Source: Mesohalobacter salilacus (GTDB lineage Bacteria; Bacteroidota; Bacteroidia; Flavobacteriales; Flavobacteriaceae). Taken from it: a DNA stretch of 64,000 nt. The translations under genes and the position numbers were made by a program. This document shows, in pieces, positions 44,428 to 53,101 of this stretch. The stretch spans positions 62,001-126,000 of the forward strand of contig RRZV01000070.1 of assembly GCA_003931895.1 (NCBI GenBank), in the 5' to 3' direction. The notes below the pieces were generated by a model. That model saw nothing but the letters and a program-made list of their open reading frames with translations. It did no database searches and was not told where the DNA came from. Each line of letters opens with the position of its first letter. Position 1 is the first letter of the stretch.

Positions 44428-45984
44428 ATGACTAAGATAAAAATACTTTGGGTAGACGATGAAATTGATTTGTTAAAACCGCATATCATGTTTTTGACCA
44501 AAAAAGACTATGAAGTTACAACTTGTCAAAGTGGTATGGAAGCTATAGAAGCTATTGAAAATGAACGTTTTGATATTGTATTTTTAGATGAAAATATGCC
44601 TGGTCTTTCTGGAATTGACACTTTAGCTGAAATTAAAGCCAAACAAAATAACTTACCCGTGGTGATGATTACTAAAAGCGAAGAAGAATATATCATGGAG
44701 GAAGCCATTGGCTCTAAAATTGCAGACTATTTAATCAAGCCTGTAAATCCGAATCAGATTTTACTGAGTTTAAAAAAGAATTTAGACCACAGCCGGTTAG
44801 TGTCTGAACGCACAACCTCTCATTACCAACAAGCGTTTAGAAAACTGTCTATGGATTTATCTCAAGTCAATTCTCATGAAGAATGGGTTGAACTTTACAA
44901 ACAGCTCTTGTATTGGGAAATGGAACTTGACCAATTAGACGATTCGTCGATGACCGAAATTTTAGAATCTCAAAAACATGAAGCCAACTCGGCGTTTTTT
45001 AAATTTATAACGAAAAATTATAAATCTTGGTTTGACCAAAATGATAAGGAGGCACCAACGCTTTCACATCAATTGTTTAAAACTAAAGTTTTACCAGAGT
45101 TAAAAGATGAACAACCTACTTTAATGGTGGTAGTTGATAATTTAAGATACGATCAGCTTAAAGCTATTGAACCGATTATAAACAATCATTTTAAGAAAGA
45201 AAAAGAAGACGCCTTTTACAGCATTTTACCTACAGCAACTCAATATGCTAGAAACGCTATATTTTCGGGTTTGATGCCACTAGATATGCAAAAACTCTAC
45301 CCGAAATTATGGTTAAACGATACCGATGAAGGTGGGAAAAATATGCATGAAGCCGAATTTTTAGATAATCAGTTGAAGCGTCTCGGTATGCATATCAGTC
45401 ATTCTTATCATAAAATTACTTCATTAGATCAAGGACGAACATTAGCTGATAATTTTGCACAATACAAAAACCAAGATTTAACCGTCATTGTTTACAATTT
45501 TGTGGACATGCTGTCTCACGCTAAAACAGAAATGCAAGTCATTAAAGAATTGGCATCCAACGATAAATCTTATCGTTCATTAACCACAAGTTGGTTTAAA
45601 AATTCGCCATTATTAGACATTATAATTAAAGCACAGCGATTGGGTTTTAAATTGATTTTAACCACAGACCACGGCACGATTAATGTTAAAAATCCAACTA
45701 AAGTAATAGGAGACAAAAATACCAGCACCAACTTGAGATATAAAACGGGAAAGAGTTTGACTTACAACGAAAAAGATGTTTATGCCGTTAAAAACCCATC
45801 TGATATTCGCTTACCGAGTATTAATATGAGTAGCTCATTTGTGTTTGCCAAAGGCGATTATTTTTTGGCTTATCCCAACAATTATAATTACTATGTGAAA
45901 TACTATAAAAATACCTTTCAGCACGGTGGAATATCTTTGGAAGAAATGATTATCCCTTTTGCCGTATTTTTGCCAAAAGGGTAA
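44428..45984 (+). CDS. porX: T9SS response regulator PorX (receiver plus PglZ alkaline-phosphatase-like domain)
   Basis: 518 residues. The N-terminal CheY-like receiver has D10/D11, phosphoacceptor D54 in IVFLDENMPG, and Lys in LIKP. A helical middle leads to a PglZ-type alkaline-phosphatase-superfamily domain (about 200-518), with VVVDNLRYDQLK near 234 and LTTDHGTINVKNP near 413 carrying metal-site residues. PorX with PorY and the sigma factor SigP controls type IX secretion genes in Porphyromonas; the effector domain has been shown to act on nucleotide substrates. The start at 44428 gives MTKIKILWVDDE. It supports use of T9SS along with gldMN at the other end. Confidence 0.93.
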   Translation: MTKIKILWVDDEIDLLKPHIMFLTKKDYEVTTCQSGMEAIEAIENERFDIVFLDENMPGLSGIDTLAEIKAKQNNLPVVMITKSEEEYIMEEAIGSKIADYLIKPVNPNQILLSLKKNLDHSRLVSERTTSHYQQAFRKLSMDLSQVNSHEEWVELYKQLLYWEMELDQLDDSSMTEILESQKHEANSAFFKFITKNYKSWFDQNDKEAPTLSHQLFKTKVLPELKDEQPTLMVVVDNLRYDQLKAIEPIINNHFKKEKEDAFYSILPTATQYARNAIFSGLMPLDMQKLYPKLWLNDTDEGGKNMHEAEFLDNQLKRLGMHISHSYHKITSLDQGRTLADNFAQYKNQDLTVIVYNFVDMLSHAKTEMQVIKELASNDKSYRSLTTSWFKNSPLLDIIIKAQRLGFKLILTTDHGTINVKNPTKVIGDKNTSTNLRYKTGKSLTYNEKDVYAVKNPSDIRLPSINMSSSFVFAKGDYFLAYPNNYNYYVKYYKNTFQHGGISLEEMIIPFAVFLPKG

Positions 45985-45998
45985 AAGCCCCACTTAAT

Positions 45999-46013
45999 CT
46001 CCCCGAAGGGAAG
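45999..46013. repeat. Short GC-rich palindrome-like block (CTCCCCGAAGGGAAG)
   Basis: After porX, CTCCCC and GGGAAG face each other around GAA. It resembles dispersed intergenic repeats seen in flavobacteria, and may act as a weak terminator. The fit is imperfect. Confidence 0.35.
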
Positions 46014-46079
46014 AAATAATTTTAGCTGGATATGGGTTTACATATGAAACCAATTCAATAGTTTAGAAATTTTTTAATT

Positions 46080-46487
46080 ATGACTTACGGTTTAGACAAT
46101 CTTGATGAGGTTGCACGTTATATTTTAAACAATTCAAAGAGTAATACGTTTTTATTCTTTGGTGAAATGGGCGTTGGCAAAACGACCCTAATCAAAGCTT
46201 TAGTCAAACATTTGGGCAGCGAAGACAATGTCTCTAGTCCTACGTATTCTTTGGTTAATGAATATCTCGCTGAAGGAAAACCCATTTACCATTTTGACTT
46301 CTATCGTATTAATTCTATTGAAGAAGTTTATGATATAGGTTTTGAAGATTATCTCGCTCAAGATGCATATATCATCATCGAATGGCCAGAATTGATTGAA
46401 TCTTTATGGCCGGAGAAATTTGTAAAAATGGAGTTGAGCTTGGTAGATAATGAAAAGCGTAAAATTGAAATGTGTGAAGTTTTTTGA
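46080..46487 (+). CDS. tsaE: tRNA t6A-synthesis ATPase TsaE
   Basis: 135 residues. P-loop FFGEMGVGKTTLIKA (28-36 core), then SSPTYSLVNEYLAEG and the Walker B-like YHFDFYRI, ending IIEWPELIESLWPE. This is the compact TsaE/YjeE ATPase needed with TsaB and TsaD to make t6A37 on ANN-decoding tRNAs. Other tsa genes are not in the window. It lies 95 bases after porX, so it may share its transcript. Length is normal. Confidence 0.95.
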   Translation: MTYGLDNLDEVARYILNNSKSNTFLFFGEMGVGKTTLIKALVKHLGSEDNVSSPTYSLVNEYLAEGKPIYHFDFYRINSIEEVYDIGFEDYLAQDAYIIIEWPELIESLWPEKFVKMELSLVDNEKRKIEMCEVF

Positions 46488-46534
46488 AAGTCTATTAATT
46501 TTTTAGACTTCACAGGTTTTCCGCCAAAGGCGGA
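46488..46534. repeat. Pair of hairpins after tsaE (terminator-like and REP-like)
   Basis: AAGTCT (46488-46493) and AGACTT (46505-46510) pair around an AT-rich loop. Then TCCGCC-AAA-GGCGGA (46520-46534) forms a tight GC hairpin. The second resembles the CCGCA-TT-TGCGG core at 2784-2795, so both may belong to one repeat family. It lies between convergent tsaE and rmuC. Confidence 0.55.
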
Positions 46535-46597
46535 CTGGCTGAGATCTGTAGGGTTTATGAAACAAATATTTTATCTTAAACACAACACGATAACGTA

Positions 46598-47965
46598 TCA
46601 ATCTTCTCCATCTTCAAGCTGATCGGCTTCCGCTTTTTTAATCCATTTTGGACTGATTTCCTTAGTTGTTTTTATACCGAGTTTTTGAAGTTTAACCACA
46701 TCTTTGACTAAATTTTGGTTGCCTGTTAATTTCTTCATCGCTGAGGTATAAGCTTTGTCGGTAGATTTAATACGGTTGCCAAGGGTTTCTAACTCATCGA
46801 GTAGATTGCTAAATTTATCATATAAATTTCCAGCGTGCTGTGCAATTTCATTGGCGTTTTGTTGTTGTTTTTCATTGCTCCAAATCATATCAACCGTGCG
46901 TAAAGTTGACAGAAGCGTCGTCGGACTGACTAACAAAATATTGTCCTTAAAAGCTGAGTAGTAAAAATTCTGGTCTTCGTTTTGTGCCAAATACAAAGCG
47001 GGTTCAACGGGAATAAACATCAATACAAAATCAGGCGATTGTTTATAGCCTAAGTCTTGGTAATTTTTTGCACTCAGTTGCTTAATATGAGTTTTTAAGG
47101 AATTGAGATGGGCTTTAAGATGAAGTGCTTGTTCTTTTTCGTCGTCAGTATTAACGTAGCGTTCGTAGGCGGTTAAACTCACTTTGGAGTCAATTATCAT
47201 TTGTTTGTCGTTAGGCAAATTAATCACTACATCAGGCATAAAACGTTGGCCACTTTCATCTTGATAAGATTCTTGCACTTGGTATTCCCGACCTTTGGTT
47301 AAGCCTGATTTTTCTAAAACGCGTTCCAAAATCAATTCGCCCCAATTGCCTTGTGTTTTGCTTTCACCTTTTAGGGCTTTGGTGAGCTTTTCAGCTTCTT
47401 CACTCATTTTACGATTTTCATCATTCAAACGTTTAATGACTTCGTCTAAACGGGTATTTTTTTCATTAAAATTATCTTGATTTTTTTGAACTTTTTCTTC
47501 AAAGGTTTTGATTTTTTCTTTGAGCGGATTGAGAATTTGCTCTATATTTTCTTTGTTGGATGTGGTGAATTTTTGAGATTTTTGATCGAGAATTTTATTG
47601 GCGAGATTTTCAAATTCTTTGGTGAATTTTTCCTGTAAGTTTTCAATCTCTTGCTTTTGGGTGTCTAATTTTTCTTGAAGATTTTTATATTCAGTTTCGG
47701 TTTTTGTGAGTTGATTTTGAGCGTCGTCTTTTGCTTGGCGAATGCGTTCTCGTTCGGTTTTTAAATCGTCAATCTCTTGTTGATGTTCGGCTTTTAAACT
47801 TTCAATTTGTTTGTCAACATAAGTCAGTTGATTGTTGAGTTGATTATTTTGTTCTTCAAGTTGATTGAGTTCAGCTTTTTTTGAGGTTTTAGAAATATAT
47901 TGACCTATAAAAAAACCAACAGCAAGACCTATTAAAATTGTTACAATCGGGATCCAAATCTCCAT
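46598..47965 (-). CDS. rmuC: DNA recombination protein RmuC
   Basis: 455 residues. One N-terminal membrane anchor (about 4-24), a long coiled coil (about 28-190), then the RmuC domain with GNWGELILERVLEKSGL, QRFMPDVVINLP, MIIDSKVSLTAYERY and FVLMFIPVEPALYLA. These are the conserved blocks of the family, a nuclease-like fold thought to limit DNA inversion at short repeats. Typical length. It may be the distal gene after purL, separated by the ParD remnant. Confidence 0.95.
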   Translation of the reverse strand: MEIWIPIVTILIGLAVGFFIGQYISKTSKKAELNQLEEQNNQLNNQLTYVDKQIESLKAEHQQEIDDLKTERERIRQAKDDAQNQLTKTETEYKNLQEKLDTQKQEIENLQEKFTKEFENLANKILDQKSQKFTTSNKENIEQILNPLKEKIKTFEEKVQKNQDNFNEKNTRLDEVIKRLNDENRKMSEEAEKLTKALKGESKTQGNWGELILERVLEKSGLTKGREYQVQESYQDESGQRFMPDVVINLPNDKQMIIDSKVSLTAYERYVNTDDEKEQALHLKAHLNSLKTHIKQLSAKNYQDLGYKQSPDFVLMFIPVEPALYLAQNEDQNFYYSAFKDNILLVSPTTLLSTLRTVDMIWSNEKQQQNANEIAQHAGNLYDKFSNLLDELETLGNRIKSTDKAYTSAMKKLTGNQNLVKDVVKLQKLGIKTTKEISPKWIKKAEADQLEDGED

Positions 47966-48042
47966 AGTTTTCTTTAATATTTGTTTGAAATAATTAAGTT
48001 TCGTTGCTATGTGCTTTAGCTAAAAATACTAAGTTTTTTTAA

Positions 48043-48210
48043 TCAATCCTTATTTTTAGACGTTGTTTTATTGACAACTTTTAATTTCTTCAGATTTTCA
48101 TTAAAATCAAAATTTTCTACTCTTGGACTATTTAAACCTGCTTGAATAGCTTTTTTCAGAGCATTAGCTTTGTTTCTCTCGTTTTCTAAAAAACAAATAT
48201 AGGAACTCAT
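48043..48210 (-). pseudogene. ParD-like antitoxin remnant
   Basis: A 55-residue frame begins MSSYICFLENERNKANALKK and continues AIQAGLNSPRVENFDFNENL. The pattern LENERNKANALKKAIQAGL...FDFNENLKK matches the C-terminal, toxin-binding half of ParD/CopG-type antitoxins (LEExxxKLxALxxAIxxGxxSGxxxxFDxxxFL). The N-terminal ribbon-helix-helix DNA-binding half is missing: the gene starts within 6 bases of the purL stop, and no parE lies downstream (rmuC follows). It is therefore probably a fragment, though a small expressed protein cannot be excluded. Confidence 0.6.
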
Positions 48211-48215
48211 TTCAC

Positions 48216-51200
48216 TTACATTTTAGAAATATTACCATCTTTCAACCACTGAGCGGCGTTTTCGAAGGCCAAAAGCCAAGGCGTGATTTTGTCTTCAGTT
48301 CTATCTTTAGGATAATACGCCCAATTCCACGGAAAAATAGAGCGTTCTAAATGCGGCATCATGACCAGATGTCGTCCGCTTTTATCAGTGAGCATCGCCG
48401 TGTTGTATTGTGAGCCATTAGGGTTTACGGGATAAGCATCATAAGCATATTTACCAACGATATTATAATTTTCTTTAGCATAAGGAAAACTGAATTTACC
48501 TTCGCCATGTGCTGCCCATATGCCGAGTTTCATGCCTGCGAGATTAGAAAGCATCACCGAATTGTTGTTTTGAATTTCTACAGACGTAAATTGACACTCA
48601 AACTTATGCGAGTCGTTGTGGAGCATTTTTGGTTTTTCGTCATCTTCGGGATGTAACAAACCGAGTTCGATAAAGAGTTGACATCCATTACAAACGCCGA
48701 GAGATAAAGTGTCTTCTCGTTTAAAGAAATTGTATAAAGCTTTTTTGGCTTTGTTATTATATAAAAAACTACCAGCCCAACCTTTAGCACTACCCAAAAC
48801 ATCGGAGTTTGAAAACCCGCCAACAGCAGCCAAAAATTGAATGTCCTCAAGATTTTCAGCACCACTAATCAAGTCAGTCATGTGAATGTCTTTGACTTCA
48901 AAACCAGCTAAATCTAAAGCCTTAGCCATTTCGCGCTCTGAGTTTGAACCTTTTTCTCTTAAAATCGCGGCTTGAGGTTTATCTTTAGTTGACTTTTTTA
49001 TTTTTCCTACAAAATTTTGGGGAAACACATATTGTAAACTTTGGGTTTTATAATTTTTAAAACGTTCTTCTGCTAAAGCTTTTGGCGTTTGATTTTTGTC
49101 AAATTCAAAAGAAGTTTGATACCAAACATCTCTCAACTTCTCGACATCAAATTGATGATCTTGATTTTGATGAGAAATATTTAAAAACCGCTGTCTTTGA
49201 CATTGACCTATTTTATGAACGCTGAGGTTTTGTTTCTTTAAATAATTCTCAACCGATTTGTCATTTGCCGCTTGAATGATAATCCCAGCGTTTTCAGCAA
49301 AAAGCGTTTCAATAATATCTGAAGATTTAAAACTTGATAAATCAATGTCAGCACCAATATTTTTATCGGGAAAACACATTTCTAAAAGGCAAGTAATCAA
49401 TCCACCTGAAGAGATATCGTGACCTGCAAGAATTAAATCCTTCTTAATGAGATGTTGTATAGCATTAAAGGCTTTTTTGAAAAACTCAGCATCTTTGATT
49501 TGTGGTGTTTGTTTTCCAATTTTATTTAAAATTTGTGCAAAAGAAGAACCACCAAGTTTAGGTTGGTCTTGACTTAAATTGATATAATATAAACTTCCGC
49601 CATTGACTTGCATTACGGGTTCAACCACCTGTGCAATATTACTACAATGACCCGCAGCAGAAATAATAACGGTTCCAGGCGACAATACATTTTTGTTTTT
49701 GTATTGCTGCTTCATTGACAATGAATCTTTACCTGTTGGGATATTAATGCCCAACTCTAAAGCAAAGTTTGAAGCCGCTTTTACAGCTTCGTATAACCTG
49801 GCATCTTCTCCAGGATTTTTGCAAGGCCACATCCAGTTAGCAGAAAGGGATACAGATTTTAAGCCTTTGTCAAGTGGTGCCCAAATCAAATTGGTTAAAG
49901 CTTCTGCTATGGAGTTTAGTGAACCCGCCTTAGGATCAATCAATCCAGAAATAGGCGAATGGCCAATAGAGGTGGCAATTCCGTTTTGACCTTCATAATC
50001 TAAAGCAACAACGCCACAATTATTTAGTGGGAGTTGGAGTTTGCCAACCGTTTGTTGTTTGGCTACCCGACCAGAAACACAACGATCCACTTTGTTGGTA
50101 AGCCAATCTTTACAAGCCACAGCTTCGAGTTGCAAAACCTGTTTGAGATAAGTGTTTAAAAGATCTGTTTGGTATTCAATTTTAGTATAAGACTGTTTTA
50201 CGGTCTCATCTTTCATGATAGTTTTTGGCGAGTTCCCAAACAAATCTTCTAAATCAAGATTCATTGGGGTTTCACCAGTAGTTTCACTTTTAAAAATAAA
50301 TTGATGGTCTTCTGTAATATCACCCACAACATAAAAAGGTGCACGTTCTCTTTCTGCAATTTTTTCAAGGGTTTTTGTATCTTTTTCAGAAAGAATTAAT
50401 CCCATACGTTCTTGAGACTCGTTGCCAATCAATTCTTTAGCAGAAAGCGTTTTATCACCAATAGGCAGTTGGTCTAAATTGATATGTCCGCCGGTTTCTT
50501 CAACGAGTTCGCTTAAGCAATTTAAGTGTCCTCCAGCGCCGTGGTCGTGAATAGAAATGATAGGATTTTCAGCACTTTCAACCAAAGCTCTAATGGCATT
50601 CGAAACGCGTTTTTGCATCTCTGGATTGGCACGTTGCACGGCATTGAGTTCAATACTGCTGTCTTGTTGACCCGTGTCGGCTGAAGATACGGCTGCACCG
50701 CCCATACCAATTCTGTAATTATCTCCACCAAGTATGATGATTTTGTCGCCTTTTTTTGGCACATCTTTTTGCGCTTGTTTTTCAAGACCATAACCAACGC
50801 CACCAGCCAACATAATCACCTTATCGTAGCCGAGAAGTCTGTCGTTTTCTGAATGTTCAAAAGTGAGTAAAGATCCGCAAATAAGCGGTTGTCCAAATTT
50901 ATTACCAAAATCTGAAGCACCATTTGAGGCTTTAATTAAAATATCAAGCGGAGTTTGATAAAGCCATGTTCTGGCTTTAAAGGCTTTTTCCCAAGGTCTG
51001 TTTTTGCTCACACGAGAATAGGACGTCATATAAACGGCAGTTCCAGCAAGCGGAATTGATCCGCGACCGCCTGCCATCCTATCTCTTATTTCTCCACCGC
51101 TTCCCGTTGCCGCACCGTTAAAAGGCTCTACTGTTGTAGGAAAATTATGGGTTTCGGCTTTGAGTGAAATCACAGACTGCACACTTCGGTTTTGATAAAG

Positions 51201-51893
51201 AGAAGCTTTATCAGCTTGTTTAGGTGCAAATTGTTTAATTTTTGGTCCTTTGATAAAGGCAACATTGTCTTTGTAAGCAGAAACTATTTCGTTAGGAAAT
51301 TCTTTAGAGGTTTTTTTAATTAAACTAAAAAGTGACTCTTTTTTTGCCTTTCCATCAATAATGAATTGACCATTAAAGATTTTATGTCGGCAATGCTCGG
51401 AGTTGACTTGTGAAAATCCAAAAACTTCAGCATCGGTTAAAGGGCGATTTATTTTTTTGCTAAGGTCTTCTAAGTATTTAATTTCTTCTTCACTAAGGGC
51501 TAATCCTTCAGAGACATTATAAGCTGAAATGTTTTTGATATTTTTTACAGCCTCAGGCTTGATATGAATATCAAACATATCCTGACTTAAATGCTCGTAA
51601 CTTTGAAATAACATGGGGTCAAAATCATCAAAATCAAGAGCAACTGCTGTTAATTCTTCTATCCGCTCAATACCATTTAAACCCATATTTTTGGTGATTT
51701 CCACCGCATTGGTGGACCAAGGTGAAATCATATTGGCGCGAGGACCAATAAATTTTTTATCATCGGGTATTTTTTCTACAGGTTCAGCTTCACCAAATAA
51801 CCAATATAATTTTTTAAAATCTGCCTTTGAAAAGGCCTTGTCGTGAACAACAGCAAAAAACAATTTTAAATCGCTTGAAAAAAAAGAAATCAT
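48216..51893 (-). CDS. purL: Phosphoribosylformylglycinamidine synthase (FGAM synthase, large form)
   Basis: 1225 residues. The N-terminal PurS-like region is followed by the two AIRS-type domains (SAETHNFPTTVEPFNGAATG-type motif, here KAETHNFPTTVEPFNGAATG near 243) and a C-terminal glutamine amidotransferase with the Cys in GVCNGCQLF and the later MPHLERS His. It converts FGAR to FGAM in purine synthesis, in one chain as in E. coli. The ATG at 51893 gives MISFFSSDLK. The length is close to other members of the group. Confidence 0.96.
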   Translation of the reverse strand: MISFFSSDLKLFFAVVHDKAFSKADFKKLYWLFGEAEPVEKIPDDKKFIGPRANMISPWSTNAVEITKNMGLNGIERIEELTAVALDFDDFDPMLFQSYEHLSQDMFDIHIKPEAVKNIKNISAYNVSEGLALSEEEIKYLEDLSKKINRPLTDAEVFGFSQVNSEHCRHKIFNGQFIIDGKAKKESLFSLIKKTSKEFPNEIVSAYKDNVAFIKGPKIKQFAPKQADKASLYQNRSVQSVISLKAETHNFPTTVEPFNGAATGSGGEIRDRMAGGRGSIPLAGTAVYMTSYSRVSKNRPWEKAFKARTWLYQTPLDILIKASNGASDFGNKFGQPLICGSLLTFEHSENDRLLGYDKVIMLAGGVGYGLEKQAQKDVPKKGDKIIILGGDNYRIGMGGAAVSSADTGQQDSSIELNAVQRANPEMQKRVSNAIRALVESAENPIISIHDHGAGGHLNCLSELVEETGGHINLDQLPIGDKTLSAKELIGNESQERMGLILSEKDTKTLEKIAERERAPFYVVGDITEDHQFIFKSETTGETPMNLDLEDLFGNSPKTIMKDETVKQSYTKIEYQTDLLNTYLKQVLQLEAVACKDWLTNKVDRCVSGRVAKQQTVGKLQLPLNNCGVVALDYEGQNGIATSIGHSPISGLIDPKAGSLNSIAEALTNLIWAPLDKGLKSVSLSANWMWPCKNPGEDARLYEAVKAASNFALELGINIPTGKDSLSMKQQYKNKNVLSPGTVIISAAGHCSNIAQVVEPVMQVNGGSLYYINLSQDQPKLGGSSFAQILNKIGKQTPQIKDAEFFKKAFNAIQHLIKKDLILAGHDISSGGLITCLLEMCFPDKNIGADIDLSSFKSSDIIETLFAENAGIIIQAANDKSVENYLKKQNLSVHKIGQCQRQRFLNISHQNQDHQFDVEKLRDVWYQTSFEFDKNQTPKALAEERFKNYKTQSLQYVFPQNFVGKIKKSTKDKPQAAILREKGSNSEREMAKALDLAGFEVKDIHMTDLISGAENLEDIQFLAAVGGFSNSDVLGSAKGWAGSFLYNNKAKKALYNFFKREDTLSLGVCNGCQLFIELGLLHPEDDEKPKMLHNDSHKFECQFTSVEIQNNNSVMLSNLAGMKLGIWAAHGEGKFSFPYAKENYNIVGKYAYDAYPVNPNGSQYNTAMLTDKSGRHLVMMPHLERSIFPWNWAYYPKDRTEDKITPWLLAFENAAQWLKDGNISKM

Positions 51894-51921
51894 AAAATAA
51901 ACAGCTTAGGGCTTTAAGCCA

Positions 51922-51929
51922 CAAAAATA
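51922..51929 (-). promoter_or_regulatory. Candidate -7 element for purL
   Basis: TATTTTTG on the minus strand, 28 bases upstream of the purL ATG. It is next to a plus-strand TAAATTTG (51933-51940) that could serve the divergent DUF3810 gene, so the two boxes lie back to back. Confidence 0.45.
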
Positions 51930-51932
51930 CAA

Positions 51933-51940
51933 TAAATTTG
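51933..51940 (+). promoter_or_regulatory. Candidate -7 element for the DUF3810 gene
   Basis: TAAATTTG fits TAnnTTTG, 22 bases upstream of the ATG at 51963. The -33 position is weak. Confidence 0.45.
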
Positions 51941-51962
51941 TTTGGAAAATATTTAATTATTA

Positions 51963-53081
51963 ATGGGTTTTACACATCAACTTTTTAAGCACATTAAAAC
52001 CTTTTGGAAACTAAGGATATGGAAAAAACTAAGACTATTTTGGTCTATTTTTTTACCAATTCAGCTCTTTTTGATATATACGATTAAACAATATCCTGAG
52101 GCCGTTGAGATGTATTATTCAAATGGAATTTATATTTCAATTTCTTCTTTTTTTCAGAAAATACTTGGTCAACTTCCTTTTTCTTTTGGTGATATTTTTT
52201 ACATCATCTTGATCTTTTTTATTTTAAAATATTTCTACAGTATTTTCAAAAGAAAATTTAAACTCAAAAAATCAGATTTTTACAAAGTTGTATCCTTTAT
52301 TTCTATCATTTATTTTTGGTTTCATCTTTCTTGGGGTTTAAATTATTATCGTTTACCATTACATAAACAGTTAGGTGTTAAAAGTGATTACAACACAGAA
52401 GAGCTTATAAATTTTACTGAAAAACTGCTTGTAAAAGCTAATGCTGCTCACCTAAAACTAACTCAAAATGATACTTTGCCACTGCTATTTGAACAGTCTG
52501 AAGATGAATATGAAAAAACTGTATTTAAAAATTTTAAACAAACACAATTTCAAAATCAATATGTGCAAGTTAGAAGTATAAAACCTTCATTGCTCAGTTT
52601 TCCGCTGAGTTATATGGGTTTTGGTGGGTATATCAATCCGTTTACTCACGAAGCGCAATACAACAATAAGGTGCCAAAATATAAATATCCTACTCTAATT
52701 TCTCACGAAATGGGACATCAGCTCGGCTATGCCAAAGAAAACGAAGCTAATTTTGTATCTTGTTATGTGAGTATATTTAGTCAAAATGAAAAAATTCGCT
52801 ATGCAGGTTTAACTTATGCCTTAAAGTTTTGTCTAAATGAAGTGTATAGGCGTTCACCTGAAGATTTTGAACGTTTAAAATCTGAAGTTAACCCCGGTAT
52901 TTTAAAGAATTATAAAGAAACTCAATTGTTCTGGGAAAGCTACAAAAACCCTTTGGAGCCAATGTTTAAAAATGTTTACGGTAATTTTTTAAAAGTTAAT
53001 AACCAACCCCAAGGCATTCAAAGTTATAATTATGTTGTGGCTTTATTGGTTAATTACTTTTCTGAAAATTCTTTACCTTAG
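51963..53081 (+). CDS. DUF3810 membrane protein with an HExxH metallopeptidase motif
   Basis: 372 residues. Three hydrophobic segments lie in the first 125 residues, followed by an outside domain. TLISHEMGHQLGYAKENEANF has HEMGH at H248-E249-H252 and a Glu-containing second motif (ENEAN), like zincin metallopeptidases. A tyrosine-rich tail follows. It matches DUF3810. The catalytic pair suggests a membrane-anchored protease, but no substrate is known. It is divergent from purL and starts a rightward set of secreted-protein genes. Confidence 0.85.
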   Translation: MGFTHQLFKHIKTFWKLRIWKKLRLFWSIFLPIQLFLIYTIKQYPEAVEMYYSNGIYISISSFFQKILGQLPFSFGDIFYIILIFFILKYFYSIFKRKFKLKKSDFYKVVSFISIIYFWFHLSWGLNYYRLPLHKQLGVKSDYNTEELINFTEKLLVKANAAHLKLTQNDTLPLLFEQSEDEYEKTVFKNFKQTQFQNQYVQVRSIKPSLLSFPLSYMGFGGYINPFTHEAQYNNKVPKYKYPTLISHEMGHQLGYAKENEANFVSCYVSIFSQNEKIRYAGLTYALKFCLNEVYRRSPEDFERLKSEVNPGILKNYKETQLFWESYKNPLEPMFKNVYGNFLKVNNQPQGIQSYNYVVALLVNYFSENSLP

Positions 53082-53101
53082 TCCAATTAAAAATATAAAA
53101 T

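Noticed and set aside
44394-44501. Longer start for the HD hydrolase
   Set aside because: The extension runs over the porX start and through the -7 box; the TTG at 44393 gives the family N-terminus.
45999-46013. Terminator for porX
   Set aside because: The arms do not pair well and no T-run follows, so it is listed only as a weak repeat.
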